DNA from: Thiosocius sp963719025
GTDB lineage: Bacteria > Pseudomonadota > Gammaproteobacteria > Chromatiales > Chromatiaceae
Direction: 5' to 3'
DNA: 17,571 nt
Assembly: GCA_963719025.1 (NCBI GenBank)
Contig: CAVRBK010000128.1
Coordinates: forward strand, 1 to 17,571
This document shows positions 17,391-17,571 of this stretch, piece after piece. Position 1 is the first letter of the stretch. Each line of letters starts with the position of its first letter. Made by a program: the position numbers and the translations under genes. Under the pieces are notes generated by a model that was not told the origin of the DNA, did not search any database, and was given only the letters and a program-made list of their open reading frames with translations.

Positions 17391-17571
17391 TGCGGGTAGT
17401 CCTCGAACAGTTACTCGACACCCTGATCGTCCTTTTAGGGGTCAGCACACTGGTGTTTTTTCTGCTGATCCTGATCCCCGGAGATCCCGTGGATGTGCTG
17501 CTCGGCGAGTCTGCGCAGGCGGCCGACCGCGACGCCATGCGCCAGTCACTCGGTCTCGATCGGCCCGTCCA
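17390..17571 (+). CDS. Peptide ABC transporter permease, DppB/OppB type (3' end outside window)
   Basis: The first 60 codons of an inner-membrane permease. The visible part is an N-terminal helix (QLLDTLIVLLGVSTLVFFLL) followed by the family-typical ILIPGDPVDVLLGESAQAAD and LGLDRPV. This pattern, a helix followed by PGDP and a downstream LGLDRP, is characteristic of DppB/OppB permeases of dipeptide, oligopeptide and nickel importers. It starts on ATG 17390, sharing one base with the transpeptidase stop. The companion permease and ATPase genes are expected beyond the window. Confidence 0.9.
   Translation, partial: MRVVLEQLLDTLIVLLGVSTLVFFLLILIPGDPVDVLLGESAQAADRDAMRQSLGLDRPV

Overview
The window looks like a chromosomal segment of a gammaproteobacterium. 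It carries the tail of a sigma-E/AlgU envelope-stress operon (rseB-rseC-mucD), followed by the conserved block lepA-lepB-DUF4845-rnc-era-recO-pdxJ. A GacS/BarA-type hybrid kinase, cysM and rlmD follow, an association also known from Pseudomonas and its relatives. Coding DNA is GC-rich and almost gap-free, with many ATGA or TAATG overlaps. I cannot place it at genus level; a Chromatiales-like lineage is only a guess.

Layout. Positions 1-3122 (+): rseB (5' end missing), rseC, mucD and a glutaredoxin-like gene, closed by a strong intrinsic terminator at 3152-3184. Positions 3301-9494 (+): lepA, lepB, DUF4845 protein, rnc, era, recO, pdxJ. Positions 9491-11896 (-): an 801-residue hybrid sensor kinase, convergent with pdxJ and divergent from cysM. 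Positions 11984-15417 (+): cysM, a PolB-exonuclease-like protein that has lost its catalytic residues, rlmD and a CYTH-domain protein. Positions 15411-17571 (+): a peptide ABC transporter cluster with a lipoprotein solute-binding gene, a YkuD L,D-transpeptidase and the start of a DppB/OppB-type permease.

How the genes fit together. The first block senses envelope stress (RseB, RseC) and degrades damaged periplasmic protein (MucD). The second covers translation, secretion and RNA processing (LepA, LepB, RNase III, Era), recombination repair (RecO) and vitamin B6 synthesis (PdxJ). The last block pairs a peptide importer with a peptidoglycan cross-linking enzyme, which hints at cell-wall peptide handling.

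The main anomaly is that two genes cannot be read in one frame while their neighbours are clean. lepA contains nine single-base insertions between 3391 and 4440. Removing them restores a complete 601-residue LepA with all motifs. The solute-binding protein gene at 15411-16894 contains about eight single-base indels of both signs. Sequencing or assembly error, very recent gene death, or unusual decoding could each explain this. Error is the simplest explanation, but the lepA pattern is one-sided (all +1, mostly a C before a codon) and deserves checking. No tRNA, rRNA, CRISPR array, insertion sequence or phage feature was found.
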